64,000 bases of DNA from Pedobacter sp. W3I1 (GCF_030816015.1 NZ_JAUSXN010000001.1:4588001-4652000); one strand, 5' to 3'. Positions 26,145-36,189 are shown, counted from the first letter of the stretch. Notes: generated by a model from the sequence alone, not told the origin. Made by a program: numbers and translations.

Positions 26145-27305
26145 TTACATCCCGAATATCTCAAGTAACTTGCTGGCCAGCTCTTCGCCTTTTATATTCA
26201 CTGCGATTATTTTACCTTCTTTATCAAGTAGAAAGTTTTGGGGAACCGCCTGAACCCCATATAATTTAACTACAGCATTATTCCAGAATTTAAGATCTGA
26301 AACATTGGTCCATTTCAAGCCGTCTTGTTTAATGGCATTTAACCATGCCTCTTTTTTACCAGGCTGATCGAGAGAAACACCTAATACCGTAAAGCCCTTT
26401 TGATTAAATTTATTGTAGGCTTTCACCACATTGGGGTTTTCTTCCCTACACGGTATACACCAGCTTGCCCAGAAATCTAAAAGCACATATTGACCTCTGA
26501 GAGATGAAAGTTTAATCAGTTTGCCAGCAGTATCGGTTTGTTCAAAATCGGGTGCAATTTTGCCGATAGCAGTTATTTTCATAGCCTCAATGGTGTTCTC
26601 AATATTTTTGCCATAACTGCTTTCTTTATATTTTTGGCCAAGTAATTCATATAAGGCCTGTGCATTTACAGCGGAGATATTACCTACCAAATTATTCAAC
26701 AGGTAAATAGCAGCAAAAGCATCATTGTGCTGTTTTATAAATGTTTTAAGTCTTTCTGCTTCCAGCTTATTATTTTCATCATTTAACTCTTTGTAATATT
26801 TAAGTATTTCATCATAGCTCGGATTTTTCTGATTTAAATTTTTCAAAACATCAGGCCCAAATTTAGCAACCAGTTTATCTTTTATACCTTGTCTGCCAGC
26901 ATTTCCAGCCGATGTAAAAGCCGAATAAAGTTCGTTCTCAGGTGCATTTTTTATTACCGAATTGCTTAAGGTTTCCATATTGGCATTTATCTGAATAATC
27001 CCAGGTTCCGAAATCAAGATTCCATATGGTGCATAACCGCCTTTCTTTTTCAGTTCGTATTTACTGTAAAACATGTACCGGGTTGGACCTTTGTAAGGCA
27101 CCGCAATTTCAAATTTTCCATTAGCCACCTTTACAGAATCGTGAGCGCCCATCGCTTTATTGTATAACACTAATGTACTTCCATTGTACATTGTGTCGGT
27201 TGTACCTTTAAATACAACCACACGCTTATCGGCTTTTATCTGAGCAGATGCAAAGTTCTTAATCAATAAAGTCAGTGCACAAAAAATTATCGTTTTTACT
27301 TTCAT
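26145..27305 (-). CDS. TlpA/ResA-like thiol-disulfide oxidoreductase with DUF4369-type N-terminus
   Basis: The 386-residue protein has a signal peptide (to about FASAQ) and so acts in the periplasm. The N-terminal half (about 25-110) has the DUF4369-like beta pattern (TLVLYNKAMGAHDSVKVANG). The C-terminal half is a thioredoxin domain with the active site W-C283-I-P-C286 and the cis-proline loop VQAVPQNFLLD. TlpA-like proteins reduce or isomerise disulfides. It is the last gene of a sigma-FecR-SusC-SusD-TlpA-TlpA block, with a 4-nt gap to its paralogue. The client is unknown. Confidence 0.88.
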   Translation of the reverse strand: MKVKTIIFCALTLLIKNFASAQIKADKRVVVFKGTTDTMYNGSTLVLYNKAMGAHDSVKVANGKFEIAVPYKGPTRYMFYSKYELKKKGGYAPYGILISEPGIIQINANMETLSNSVIKNAPENELYSAFTSAGNAGRQGIKDKLVAKFGPDVLKNLNQKNPSYDEILKYYKELNDENNKLEAERLKTFIKQHNDAFAAIYLLNNLVGNISAVNAQALYELLGQKYKESSYGKNIENTIEAMKITAIGKIAPDFEQTDTAGKLIKLSSLRGQYVLLDFWASWCIPCREENPNVVKAYNKFNQKGFTVLGVSLDQPGKKEAWLNAIKQDGLKWTNVSDLKFWNNAVVKLYGVQAVPQNFLLDKEGKIIAVNIKGEELASKLLEIFGM

Positions 27306-27309
27306 CTCG

Positions 27310-28503
27310 TTATGGATTTAATAATTGGGCTAACATTTTTTCCATTTCTTCGTCTGTGCTGTGCTGTCCATCAAACCTGCCGATAATTTTTCCGTTCGGA
27401 TCGATCAGGATTTTAGTAGGCAGTGCACGTACACCATATTGCTGACCAAGATCACGAGGATTATCGATTCCCTTAACAAACATCTGGGCGTTCAGTCCGC
27501 GTAAGGTTTGGGGCCAGAGATTGGTTCCGTCTTTTTCGATTGCAGCCAACCAGTTCGGCACATTTCTATCATCGTCGCCGATGCCGATCATTACAAAGTT
27601 TTTGTCCTTGTATTTTTTGTACAGATTGATCATCTGTGGCATGCTCGCTCTGCATGGAACACACCAGGTTGCCCAAAAATCAAGCAGCACATATTTTCCT
27701 TTCATGGCCGATAGTGAGAGTTCTTTTTCATCCTTATCTTTAACATTGAAATTAAAAGCAGTAGTTCCGGTTAAGCCAACTTCTCTGCTTTTAATTTCTG
27801 CAGCTAATCTTTTCCCTTCGGTACTTGCCTTTAGTTCAGGGCTAAATTTGTTGTACAGCTGCTTTATAGAATCTATACCAAAGGTAGAAGTGTAGTATTT
27901 AACACGGTCTGCGGTTACATAAGATGCGGGATTGGCGATAAAATATCTATAGCTTATTTTGGCTTCTTTTGCTTTGAGCGATTTAAGTGCAGTTTTTAAT
28001 TTCAGGTCGTTTCCAGCATTTTTATCACCATGGAAGGCCGGGCCAGATAATTTATTTAGTGAATCAATAGATTTATTTATCGCTTTCGTTTTCTCATAAA
28101 GTACTTTCCAATCAAGTTGCGCAGGAGAATTAGCAATTTCCAGGTAACCATTTGGTGGGGGGACTTTTGTAATTATCATTTCCCCAGGATTTAAATATGC
28201 CGCATTTCTTTTCAGTTCCACATCCCGTTTGCCAATTACTTCCCCTTTGTGTTTAAAAACCAGATTGGAAAAAGTGGGCTGGCTGATCAACCCTTTGATC
28301 TGGAAATTTCCGTCTATCGCTGCAACACTTTCCTGGATGATTTTCCCTTGTCCGTTGATATAAATGATTGAAACAGAATCTAATGTTTTATCGTTTGTTC
28401 TGCCAACCAGGGTAAAAGATTTTAGCACTTCATTTTGCTGACCAAAACTTCTCTGTGCGCCGAAAAAGCCGAGCACTAATATTAAAAAATAGCTTGTTTT
28501 CAT
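27310..28503 (-). CDS. TlpA/ResA-like thiol-disulfide oxidoreductase (paralogue)
   Basis: A 397-residue exported protein with a signal peptide (to about QRSFGQ). It has a DUF4369-like N-terminal domain (SVSIIYINGQGKIIQESVAAIDG, GLISQPTFSNLVFKHKG), a helical middle part and a C-terminal thioredoxin fold with W-C281-V-P-C284 and the RALPTKILID cis-proline loop. It shares its layout with the next gene, but the middle parts differ, so the pair looks like an old duplication. It follows the SusD gene at 69 nt. A role in reducing disulfides of imported peptides or of envelope partners fits the context but is inference. Confidence 0.88.
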   Translation of the reverse strand: MKTSYFLILVLGFFGAQRSFGQQNEVLKSFTLVGRTNDKTLDSVSIIYINGQGKIIQESVAAIDGNFQIKGLISQPTFSNLVFKHKGEVIGKRDVELKRNAAYLNPGEMIITKVPPPNGYLEIANSPAQLDWKVLYEKTKAINKSIDSLNKLSGPAFHGDKNAGNDLKLKTALKSLKAKEAKISYRYFIANPASYVTADRVKYYTSTFGIDSIKQLYNKFSPELKASTEGKRLAAEIKSREVGLTGTTAFNFNVKDKDEKELSLSAMKGKYVLLDFWATWCVPCRASMPQMINLYKKYKDKNFVMIGIGDDDRNVPNWLAAIEKDGTNLWPQTLRGLNAQMFVKGIDNPRDLGQQYGVRALPTKILIDPNGKIIGRFDGQHSTDEEMEKMLAQLLNP

Positions 28504-28572
28504 TGTATGTTTAAATATTTACTAACCGCCCGAAGCAATAAACTTCAGGCGGAAAATTTGGATAAACAGTTA

Positions 28573-30039
28573 TTAATAATTCTGTGTTAAGTTTGGGTTA
28601 TAAGCTGTTGCACTTTGCGGAAACGGGAAAATATAGAGTGGAGATTCTGGTCTTAAGGTATAGGTAACCCCATTTACAGTGCGTGTAATGGTTTCCTTAT
28701 AGGCATCTTCGGTATTCCAGCGTTTAATGTTAAAGTAATTTTTAAAAGTATACAAGAACTCAAACCTCGCCGTTTTCTTAAGAAGGGTCATGGCCTGCGC
28801 TTCAGTGGTAGCTACCTGTGCTGCATAAACACTCGGATGAATCCTTCGCTGTCTGATCATGTTGATGATATCCATCGCAGCAGCAACATTCTGGGTTCTG
28901 GCCAGGCATTCAGCTTTGATTAAATAAGTATCACTGGTGGTAAGGCCAGCGGTATTTACCGCAAAAATTGTAGCGGAATAGGAAAGTTTTGCATTCGCTA
29001 AACCGGTAATGGCAACAGCCTGCGCCGGAACGGGAAAATATGGTTTTACATATTCGTTCTGGATGTTTCCCGGCTCGTAAGCGGCAAGGGTTTCAAAGGT
29101 GGGTGCCAGCAATGTTGACGGGCCTTTGTTTGAGGCATAAAACAAATTATCTGCAGCTGTTACCGCAGGTTTTGCATACGCTGTAGTTCCAACCGGTGCA
29201 AATAAACGATCATCTATTGTTGTACTATTAATGGCCAAACTAGCGTTTGCAGCAGCTAAAGCACCCGCGTAATTCCGCATGGCCAAAAGCACCTGAGCCC
29301 TGACACCATAAGCAAAACCCAACCCAACACGCATGTTATTTGCTGCGACATTTGGAAGGCTGTTTAGTGCCAATGCAGCATCTATATCAGAAACGATGTT
29401 AGCATAAACCTCTGCAACAGTGCTTTTTTTATTGGGTTCAGAGATCAGGTTATCTTCTTTTACATAAGGGACGCCACCATCGGTAGCAGCTGTCGCCGGA
29501 TTATAGGCTTTTGCATAAATGTTTACCAACAGATAATGCATGTAAGCCCTTAGAATGTAAGCCTCAGCTTTCAGCGTATTTGCTTTGCTCCGGTCTCCAC
29601 TTGCCCCGTCCGCATTTTTGAGCACTACATTACATACATTATTGATCATGAAATACATTTTTTCATACTTAACATCTGCCAATGCAAGGCTCTTCCGGTC
29701 GATGCTTTCGTTATAAGTAGTCAGTGCCGTATTTAGGTCTTTAGCGTTTAAGCTGATCAGGCTGGCTACATTGGTTACGTATGGATAAATATCGCCGACC
29801 AAAACCTCGGCATCATTACAATTAAACGCTTCTCCGGCGGTTACCACAAAAGCTGGAGAGGAGATGGAAACGGCTGTATTTAAACTGAAATTATAATTTA
29901 ACAGTAGATCCAGATCGGATACCCGGTTAAGTACGTTGCTTCCTTTTGGTGTAATCTCTGTAAACTTGCTGCAACCGGATAAAAGAAGTATAAAAACCAG
30001 TATTACCGTGCCGCCATATATTTTATTATTCATATTCAT
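28573..30039 (-). CDS. SusD/RagB-family nutrient-binding lipoprotein
   Basis: A 488-residue lipoprotein with lipobox LSGC (about residue 22). The helical N-terminal repeats include AEAYILRAYMHYLLVNIYAKAYN (the conserved TPR-like SusD helix), and the C-terminal part has ETITRTVNGVTYTLRPESPLYIFPFPQSATAYNP, the usual ending PIP/FPxxxxxxNPxLxQN. It sits on the cell surface as the lid of the SusC channel. The gene lies 6 nt from the SusC gene. No glycan enzymes are nearby, so the cargo may not be a polysaccharide. Confidence 0.92.
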   Translation of the reverse strand: MNMNNKIYGGTVILVFILLLSGCSKFTEITPKGSNVLNRVSDLDLLLNYNFSLNTAVSISSPAFVVTAGEAFNCNDAEVLVGDIYPYVTNVASLISLNAKDLNTALTTYNESIDRKSLALADVKYEKMYFMINNVCNVVLKNADGASGDRSKANTLKAEAYILRAYMHYLLVNIYAKAYNPATAATDGGVPYVKEDNLISEPNKKSTVAEVYANIVSDIDAALALNSLPNVAANNMRVGLGFAYGVRAQVLLAMRNYAGALAAANASLAINSTTIDDRLFAPVGTTAYAKPAVTAADNLFYASNKGPSTLLAPTFETLAAYEPGNIQNEYVKPYFPVPAQAVAITGLANAKLSYSATIFAVNTAGLTTSDTYLIKAECLARTQNVAAAMDIINMIRQRRIHPSVYAAQVATTEAQAMTLLKKTARFEFLYTFKNYFNIKRWNTEDAYKETITRTVNGVTYTLRPESPLYIFPFPQSATAYNPNLTQNY

Positions 30040-30044
30040 TTCTC

Positions 30045-33000
30045 CTATAAATTAAAATTAATACCAAACACATAAGAAGTCAGCGTTCTTGCGCCTCCTG
30101 TTTCAGGGTCGATATTTACATTATTATCTGCCCACAGGGCTTTAGGGTTATTTAATTGAAACCGCAAGCCCACTCCTTTCGAACCTAATTTGTGCGCCAG
30201 TTTTGCAGGCAATTGATAACCTAAGGTTACGTTTCTGATTTTGATAAAATCGCCTGAATAAACAAAGGTATCGGAATAGCGAAGGTGGTTTGATGGTGTT
30301 ACCGATGTCCCCGGATAAGTACCTGGCGAATATTGGCCATAGCCTGGAACAATTGTAGTGGTATTTCCGGGTGTCCAGCTATCTAAAAGATAAGAGGGAC
30401 CACCGCTGTAACCCAAACCGCTTGCATAAATTTCGGGATAAACACCTCTTAAATACTGACCACCAAAATATACCGCCAGAATGTTAAGGCTAAAACTTTT
30501 ATAATAAACCTCGTTTGTTAATGCAATGTTATTGATCGGATCTGTTCCGCCTGAATAAACTATTGCGTTCATATCACTTCCGGTTAGAGCAACTGTGCTT
30601 AGCGAACCATCAGCCTTTAGCCATTGCGGCTGGCCAAGATTATTTAGCCCTTTGTATTGGAAAGAGTAAAGAGAATTTACCGGATAACCAACTCTGTAGC
30701 CGCCCTGAACAAGCGGGATCGGCAATACAGAAACTTCATCCACATAGGTAATTTTGTTTTTGTTATGGCTAAGCACGAATGTACTGCTCCACTGGATACC
30801 ATCTGCTTTTGTTGGATCTGTCCAGCTATACCCCAAACTCAACTCAATTCCATTATTCACCAAACCACCATTATTGATAATCTGACTGGTAAATCCTTCG
30901 GATGGATCTATCCTTTGGGTGAAAAGCAAGTCTGTACTTTTCTTTCTGTACCAATCTAAGGCACCGGTCAATCTTTTGTTCAGAAGCGCAAAATCCAACC
31001 CAATGTTAAAAGTTGCCGATTTCTCCCACCTTAATTCGGGATTGGCTGCATTGGTTACTACCGATACAGGTGCATTTGTAGCCGCGTTTGGTGGAAGTGT
31101 AGAACTCGCCGTTAAAAAACTGGTTACATCCTGGCTCATATTTCCGGTAATGCCATAACTGGTTCGCAGCTTCAGGAAATCGATCCATTTTTGCGCAGAC
31201 ATGAACTCTTCGTTGCTGATATTCCAGGCCAGGCCCCCAGAATAAAGTGGTTTTCCCCTGAACCGTTTATCCAAACCAAACACATCGGCATAATCTATCC
31301 GATAAGAACCCGAAGCTGCATATTTATTATCGTACGAATAATTGGCTACTGCGTAACCAGAATTGGTGCGGTGTGTAATTTCAGGGATCAGCCCGATTGG
31401 CGTGTTTAAATAAGTATTGTAAAGGTTCGTAGTACTCGAATTTGGCTTAAATGTTTGCGAAGTGTTATAAGCAAATAAAGCCGGATAATTTACAGTTGTG
31501 GTAGACTGCGATTGCAATTGATCATCGTAACCCAACAATAATCCATTGGTTCCCTTATCCCTCGTTTGGCGAAACTCCGTTCCGGCGCTGAGGTCGATCC
31601 CATGTTTGCCAAAAGCCTTTCTGTAACTGAGTTGTCCCCTTGCAGTCCAGTAATCGCCTGTACTGTTTGTTGTAGCCAGTTTACCTCCATTTTCTGGCAA
31701 AAGGTTTTTATAGGTTTCTGGCGTAGTTCCCTGTGGCACCTTGTAATAAACATTTTTAAGATACCTCATGATATAACTGTCCGGTTCAGAATAGTTTGAG
31801 CTGTTATTGATCACATTTTCATATTGAAACTGCGGAGAAAAGGTCAAGCCTGGAAGAATGCGCAGATTAAGGTTGGCAAAATACCTGGTGTAATTCTGTT
31901 TGGTTAATCTCTGATCCTGCTCCAGCTCGTCTAAATGATTCACGTTCATGCTGTATCTGGGCATTGAAGCCAGATTAGCATTGTACATATTGTAATCACC
32001 AGTAGTATAGTACATCCGGTTTCCGTTAGCATCTAAAAGTTGCAAATATGGAGATACGTTGTTTGCACTTGTTGCAAAGCTGCTCGCACTTGCTTTGGCT
32101 TTACCCAGAATCCCGTTTACCCCAAAGTTTACATCCAGCCATTTGCTAAACTGGTAAGTACCTTTATAAAAAATATTCAGCTGCCTGTTGTAGGCATTGA
32201 TAATCCCAGAGTTAGTGGTTTTGTAGTTTAGGATCAGACTTGAATTGTACTTGTTGCCATCTGTTCTAACCGAAAGATCGTATTGTTGCAAAACCGTATT
32301 CAAGAGGGCATTATCTGTATACTGCTGTCTGAAATCATTCTGTCTGAAATCATTTAACCTGCTATCAAGTTGAGCCTGCGTGATCTGATTTTGCGCCTTT
32401 TGATACCAGGCATATTGCACAGGGGTAATCGGATCACCCCTGTTAATAGCGGCAGCCGTATTGGCAACAGTTCCGGTAATATTGGTATAATAATTTGAGT
32501 AATAGCTGTTTTCTAAATCTACCTGTTGCGCAGGAGTAAGCATATTGTAACCCAGATCGGGTTTTTCGGTTAGGGTTACATCAGCGGCAAAATCGATAGT
32601 GGTCCGCCCGCCTTTTGCTTTTTTGGTCGTGATTACAATTACCCCATTCGCTGCCCTTGCACCATAGATAGCCGCAGCCGCCGCATCCTTTAAAACGGTA
32701 ACGCTTTCTACATCGTATGGGTTAACATTTGCAATAGAACCCTCTATTGGCAAACCATCCAAAACAACAAGAACAGCACGGTTGGCGTTAATTGTACTCA
32801 CGCCACGGATTGTAGTTGTGCCACGGTAGTTAACAAGGCCGGGTACTCTACCTTCTAAACTGTTAATAATATTGGTATTGTATCTTTTGGCAATTTCATC
32901 ACTTCCAACGGTGACTGTAGACCCGGTCATCCGTTGTTTCGCAATAGTCTGAAAACCTGTATTTACAGAAACTTCCTGTAAAAGATTTGTCTTCGTTTTA

Positions 33001-33614
33001 AGATTCACAGCTAGTTGCGTTCTGTTGGCAAGGTTGATTTCCTGTGTTTCCGTCATAATGCTCGAAAAAACAAGCACATCATCCTGTTTATCTGCGGTAA
33101 TGGAAAATTTTCCTTCAGCATTCGTTGTGGTTTTTCTGTTTGTTCCCTTTATAGAAACAGTTACACCAGCTACAGCTTTACCATTTTCATCGGTTACGGT
33201 TCCGTTAACAACAATATCTTTAAAGAAATCGACAACCCGGTCCATAATAGATGGTTCTTTGGCACTTATCACAACCGTTTTATCACGAATGGTATATTTA
33301 AGCGGCTGCTTGCTGAAGATCGATTGAAGCACTTCTTCAATCTCCACACCGTTAACCCTGATGTTCACAAGTGCCGCCTGTTGCAACAGATTTTCGGTAA
33401 AAACAAAGTCGTAACCACTCTGATTCCTGAGTTCTTTCAGCACGGATTTTAACGGTACGTTTTTCTTCGACATACTGATCTTCTGTGCGAGACCGGCAGC
33501 GCTGACATGCATTAATGTAGCGATTAATATAACGGTGGTTAGGCGCATAATTTGCAGAAATTTATGGATATAGCCGGCCGTAATACCGGTTTGTTTGGTA
33601 TAAATTTTATACAT
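30045..33614 (-). CDS. SusC/RagA-family TonB-dependent transporter with STN domain
   Basis: I place the start at the ATG 33614 (MYKIYTKQTG) instead of an ATG 25 codons earlier, giving 1189 residues. After a signal region comes an STN/secretin-like domain (VPLKSVLKELRNQSGYDFVF), then a carboxypeptidase-regulatory-like domain (VNGTVTDENGKAVAGVTVSI), the plug (IINSLEGRVPGLV, VLVVLDGLPIEGS, AAAAIYGARAANGVIVITTK) and the 22-strand barrel ending in a C-terminal F-x-L. The STN domain fits signalling to the adjacent FecR/sigma pair. A 15-bp tandem duplication lies at 32326-32355. Confidence 0.93.
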   Translation of the reverse strand: MYKIYTKQTGITAGYIHKFLQIMRLTTVILIATLMHVSAAGLAQKISMSKKNVPLKSVLKELRNQSGYDFVFTENLLQQAALVNIRVNGVEIEEVLQSIFSKQPLKYTIRDKTVVISAKEPSIMDRVVDFFKDIVVNGTVTDENGKAVAGVTVSIKGTNRKTTTNAEGKFSITADKQDDVLVFSSIMTETQEINLANRTQLAVNLKTKTNLLQEVSVNTGFQTIAKQRMTGSTVTVGSDEIAKRYNTNIINSLEGRVPGLVNYRGTTTIRGVSTINANRAVLVVLDGLPIEGSIANVNPYDVESVTVLKDAAAAAIYGARAANGVIVITTKKAKGGRTTIDFAADVTLTEKPDLGYNMLTPAQQVDLENSYYSNYYTNITGTVANTAAAINRGDPITPVQYAWYQKAQNQITQAQLDSRLNDFRQNDFRQQYTDNALLNTVLQQYDLSVRTDGNKYNSSLILNYKTTNSGIINAYNRQLNIFYKGTYQFSKWLDVNFGVNGILGKAKASASSFATSANNVSPYLQLLDANGNRMYYTTGDYNMYNANLASMPRYSMNVNHLDELEQDQRLTKQNYTRYFANLNLRILPGLTFSPQFQYENVINNSSNYSEPDSYIMRYLKNVYYKVPQGTTPETYKNLLPENGGKLATTNSTGDYWTARGQLSYRKAFGKHGIDLSAGTEFRQTRDKGTNGLLLGYDDQLQSQSTTTVNYPALFAYNTSQTFKPNSSTTNLYNTYLNTPIGLIPEITHRTNSGYAVANYSYDNKYAASGSYRIDYADVFGLDKRFRGKPLYSGGLAWNISNEEFMSAQKWIDFLKLRTSYGITGNMSQDVTSFLTASSTLPPNAATNAPVSVVTNAANPELRWEKSATFNIGLDFALLNKRLTGALDWYRKKSTDLLFTQRIDPSEGFTSQIINNGGLVNNGIELSLGYSWTDPTKADGIQWSSTFVLSHNKNKITYVDEVSVLPIPLVQGGYRVGYPVNSLYSFQYKGLNNLGQPQWLKADGSLSTVALTGSDMNAIVYSGGTDPINNIALTNEVYYKSFSLNILAVYFGGQYLRGVYPEIYASGLGYSGGPSYLLDSWTPGNTTTIVPGYGQYSPGTYPGTSVTPSNHLRYSDTFVYSGDFIKIRNVTLGYQLPAKLAHKLGSKGVGLRFQLNNPKALWADNNVNIDPETGGARTLTSYVFGINFNL

Positions 33615-33724
33615 TTGTTTGGTTTTAAGGTTAGTAGTGACTAAGAGAATTATTGACGTAATACCGCATTTGCCGGGTTCCGAGGCCAATCGGAATCTGG
33701 CTTTTTAGTATTACCGCTCTGGTT

Positions 33725-34831
33725 TTATTTCATTACGGTAATCCTCCTTCCCTGAATTTTAAAGTGAACGTTTCCGGTCAGCTCCAATATCTCCAGTACC
33801 TTGGAGACATTTGCAAACCTCGAAACTGAACCCGTGTAAAGCTGTTTTGAAACTTCTCCTGAATAAACAACTTCCACATTATACCATCGTTTTATCTTGT
33901 TCATGATGCCCTGGATATTTTCCTGTTCGAACATAAATTTGTTGTTTTTCCAGGCCACTGCAAGTTCCGTATCAATATTGGATGTGCTGATGTTCAGCCC
34001 TGATCCAGATGCTTGTTGTCCGGGTTTGATTACGGTTTTATGGTTGATTATTACACTTCCCTCTATCAATGTGGTTTTAGCATCCGCATCTTCAGCATAA
34101 CTGTTGATATTAAAATGGGTACCCAAAACCTGTACTTCCTGTTTGGCGGTATGTACAATGAAAGGGACTTTTTTATTTTTAAAAACTTCGAAATATCCCT
34201 CACCTATAAGCTCCACCCGCCTGTTTTTCGCTCCGGCAAATGTTGTTGGAAATTTAAGCTCAGATGCCGCGTTAAGCCAAACTGAAGTGCCATCGGGCAA
34301 TAAAACTTCAATCTGTTCTCCATTGGTTGTACTGAGCGTATTGTAGGAAACCGTTTTGTTTTTTGCCCCCGTGATGGTGTAAATTAGTTTGCCATTTTTG
34401 GTTTTTGAAATATTTACACCTTGCTGTTTTGCAAATTCACCACTGCTTTTTTCCGAAAGATAAATTTTATGGCCATCTGCCAAAGTCAGCGTTGCAGAAT
34501 TTTTTCCTGGAGGAATATCATTTGCGTAATTACCACGCTGCTCCCCAATAGAAGTTTTTTGGGAATATAAAAATATCCCTACAGAAATTAAAATCAATAA
34601 ACCCGCCGCAATAGAGATCGGCATCCAAAGCCTGCTACTTGATTTTGGATAAGCCAAAGGCAATTTAGACTGAATTTCTGCCTTACTTACTTTTAGATCT
34701 TCAGTGCTGGGCTGCTGATCTGAACTAGAGGCAAAACTGATATACCAGCTTTCCAGCATGGCATTTTCTGTATCGCTCAGTTCTCCGGCCTGACGTTTTT
34801 TTAACAGTTCGTTAATTTGTTGCGCATTCAT
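33725..34831 (-). CDS. FecR-family anti-sigma factor
   Basis: A 368-residue protein with a cytoplasmic N-terminal sigma-binding part, one transmembrane helix (MPISIAAGLLILISVGIFLY), and a periplasmic FecR domain (PDGTSVWLNAASELKFPTTFAGAKNRRVELIGEGYFEV, then VLGTHFNINSYAEDADAKTTLIEGSV). The C-terminal part is DUF4974-like (MFEQENIQGIMNKIKRWYNVEVVY). In known systems the periplasmic domain contacts the STN domain of the SusC protein and relays occupancy to the sigma factor. It is between the sigma gene and susC on the same strand. Confidence 0.93.
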   Translation of the reverse strand: MNAQQINELLKKRQAGELSDTENAMLESWYISFASSSDQQPSTEDLKVSKAEIQSKLPLAYPKSSSRLWMPISIAAGLLILISVGIFLYSQKTSIGEQRGNYANDIPPGKNSATLTLADGHKIYLSEKSSGEFAKQQGVNISKTKNGKLIYTITGAKNKTVSYNTLSTTNGEQIEVLLPDGTSVWLNAASELKFPTTFAGAKNRRVELIGEGYFEVFKNKKVPFIVHTAKQEVQVLGTHFNINSYAEDADAKTTLIEGSVIINHKTVIKPGQQASGSGLNISTSNIDTELAVAWKNNKFMFEQENIQGIMNKIKRWYNVEVVYSGEVSKQLYTGSVSRFANVSKVLEILELTGNVHFKIQGRRITVMK

Positions 34832-34920
34832 AGGTTTGGTTTACAACAGGACTTTTCCTTTTATAATACCAAGACGGTTAACAGGCGCAATCGTCATATC
34901 GAGAAAAGAAAAAAAATGAA

Positions 34921-35493
34921 TTATAGAAAAGGGAAAGCACTCATAAAGGAATCCAGCTTCGGTTTTAATATTTTGAGCGCCTTATAAACCTGTTGTTTTG
35001 CAGTTTGATCGGTAATGTTAAGTCTGGCAGCAATTTCCTTATAGCTCAAACCATCTTTTTTATTCATTAAAAATACTTGCTTCATTTTAGATGGAAGATG
35101 GTCAATTTCTCTTTCTATAATTTTAGAAAGTTCACGTTCCCTGATTTCATCATCCGTAATATTATAACCTTCAATCAAAAACTTATTGAAGGATGCTGCA
35201 TATTTAAGAACAATTTTTTTATGTGATAACAGGTCAAAGATCCTGTTTCTGACCGATATACTCAGGTAGGATACTAGCGAAACTTTAAATTCGAGAACTG
35301 ATCGTTTTTGCCAGAGCGTTAAAAAAACATCCTGTACAACATCATTAATTTCGTCTTTATCGGTTAATATGCGATAAGCGTGGCGGAGCAATACTTCGTT
35401 ATACCTTTCGAAAATTTCGGTGTAGGCGTACTGGTCATCATGTTTGAGCAAGATGATCAGATCGGCATCCGAAAAAGTACTGTACGATTTCAT
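34921..35493 (-). CDS. ECF RNA polymerase sigma factor (SusCD-TlpA locus)
   Basis: The 190-residue protein has the two conserved ECF regions: region 2 (LLRHAYRILTDKDEINDVVQDVFLTLWQKR, which binds the -10 element) and region 4 (LPSKMKQVFLMNKKDGLSYKEIAARLNITDQTAKQQVYKALK, a helix-turn-helix that reads the -35 element). It starts the sigma-FecR-SusC-SusD-TlpA-TlpA block. A TAAATTTG box at 35518-35511 may be the -7 element for this gene, although the leader would then be very short. It should be held by the FecR protein until substrate is sensed. Confidence 0.93.
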   Translation of the reverse strand: MKSYSTFSDADLIILLKHDDQYAYTEIFERYNEVLLRHAYRILTDKDEINDVVQDVFLTLWQKRSVLEFKVSLVSYLSISVRNRIFDLLSHKKIVLKYAASFNKFLIEGYNITDDEIRERELSKIIEREIDHLPSKMKQVFLMNKKDGLSYKEIAARLNITDQTAKQQVYKALKILKPKLDSFMSAFPFL

Positions 35494-35667
35494 AAAGAAA
35501 AAGAGCCATTCAAATTTAATCTGAAGTTGATCAACGGATATTAAATACTCATGGGCTAATATAAGTACTAATGTTTAGAAATTACATTTAACCAATGGCC
35601 TCCTCCTATTCATCTTGATAAACTGTTATTAAAACATCTGCATAGCGCTTAAAAAGGTTCATAATTA

Positions 35668-36129
35668 TTATAACGAAGAAGATGGAGTCCTAACCATTTC
35701 GATATGCTCAATCCCATCCTCATCATATACCTCACCATGGGGAATAAAGCCCAATGAAGTATAAAAAGCAAGCGCATAAGTCTGGGCACCAATACATATA
35801 TCTTCTTTGCCAAATAGGCTCTCACAGCCTTCTACAGCAAGTTCCATTATCTTTCTGCCTAGGCCACTGCCCCTGAAAGCTGGCGAGGTAACCACACGAC
35901 CTATTGAAACTTCAGGATATGAGGCACCAGCCGGAACCAGCCTGCTGTAGGCAGCCAGCTCGCCATCAGCAAATAACAATACGTGATAACTTTGCTGATC
36001 TTTATAGTCCTAATCCAGAAAAATGCAGTTTTGCTCCACAACAAAAACTTCACTCCGCAGGCGGAGAAGCTGATAAAGCTCATCAACACTAAGTTCTTTG
36101 AATGCCTTTATTTGATGTACTAGATTCAT
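35668..36129 (-). pseudogene. elaA: ElaA-type GNAT acetyltransferase with an in-frame amber stop
   Basis: Reading from an ATG at 36129 gives MNLVHQIKAFKELSVDELYQ, a normal ElaA start, up to NCIFLD, then TAG (36012-36010), then DYKDQQSYHVLLFADGELAAY and the rest of the domain, all in one frame. The acetyl-CoA loop region (RVVTSPAFRGSGLGRKIME, an RGxGLG/K motif) and the end GxEYDEDGIEHIEM are intact. The expected residue at the stop is Gln (LDQDYKD in the family), so one C-to-T change explains it. The downstream part could only be made by restart at an internal ATG (35979). The nonsense change is directly visible. Confidence 0.85.
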
Positions 36130-36189
36130 ATGTGTTTTTAAGTTCAGACAAAGTTATCACATTATTCATTTTATATCTACGTTATCGTT

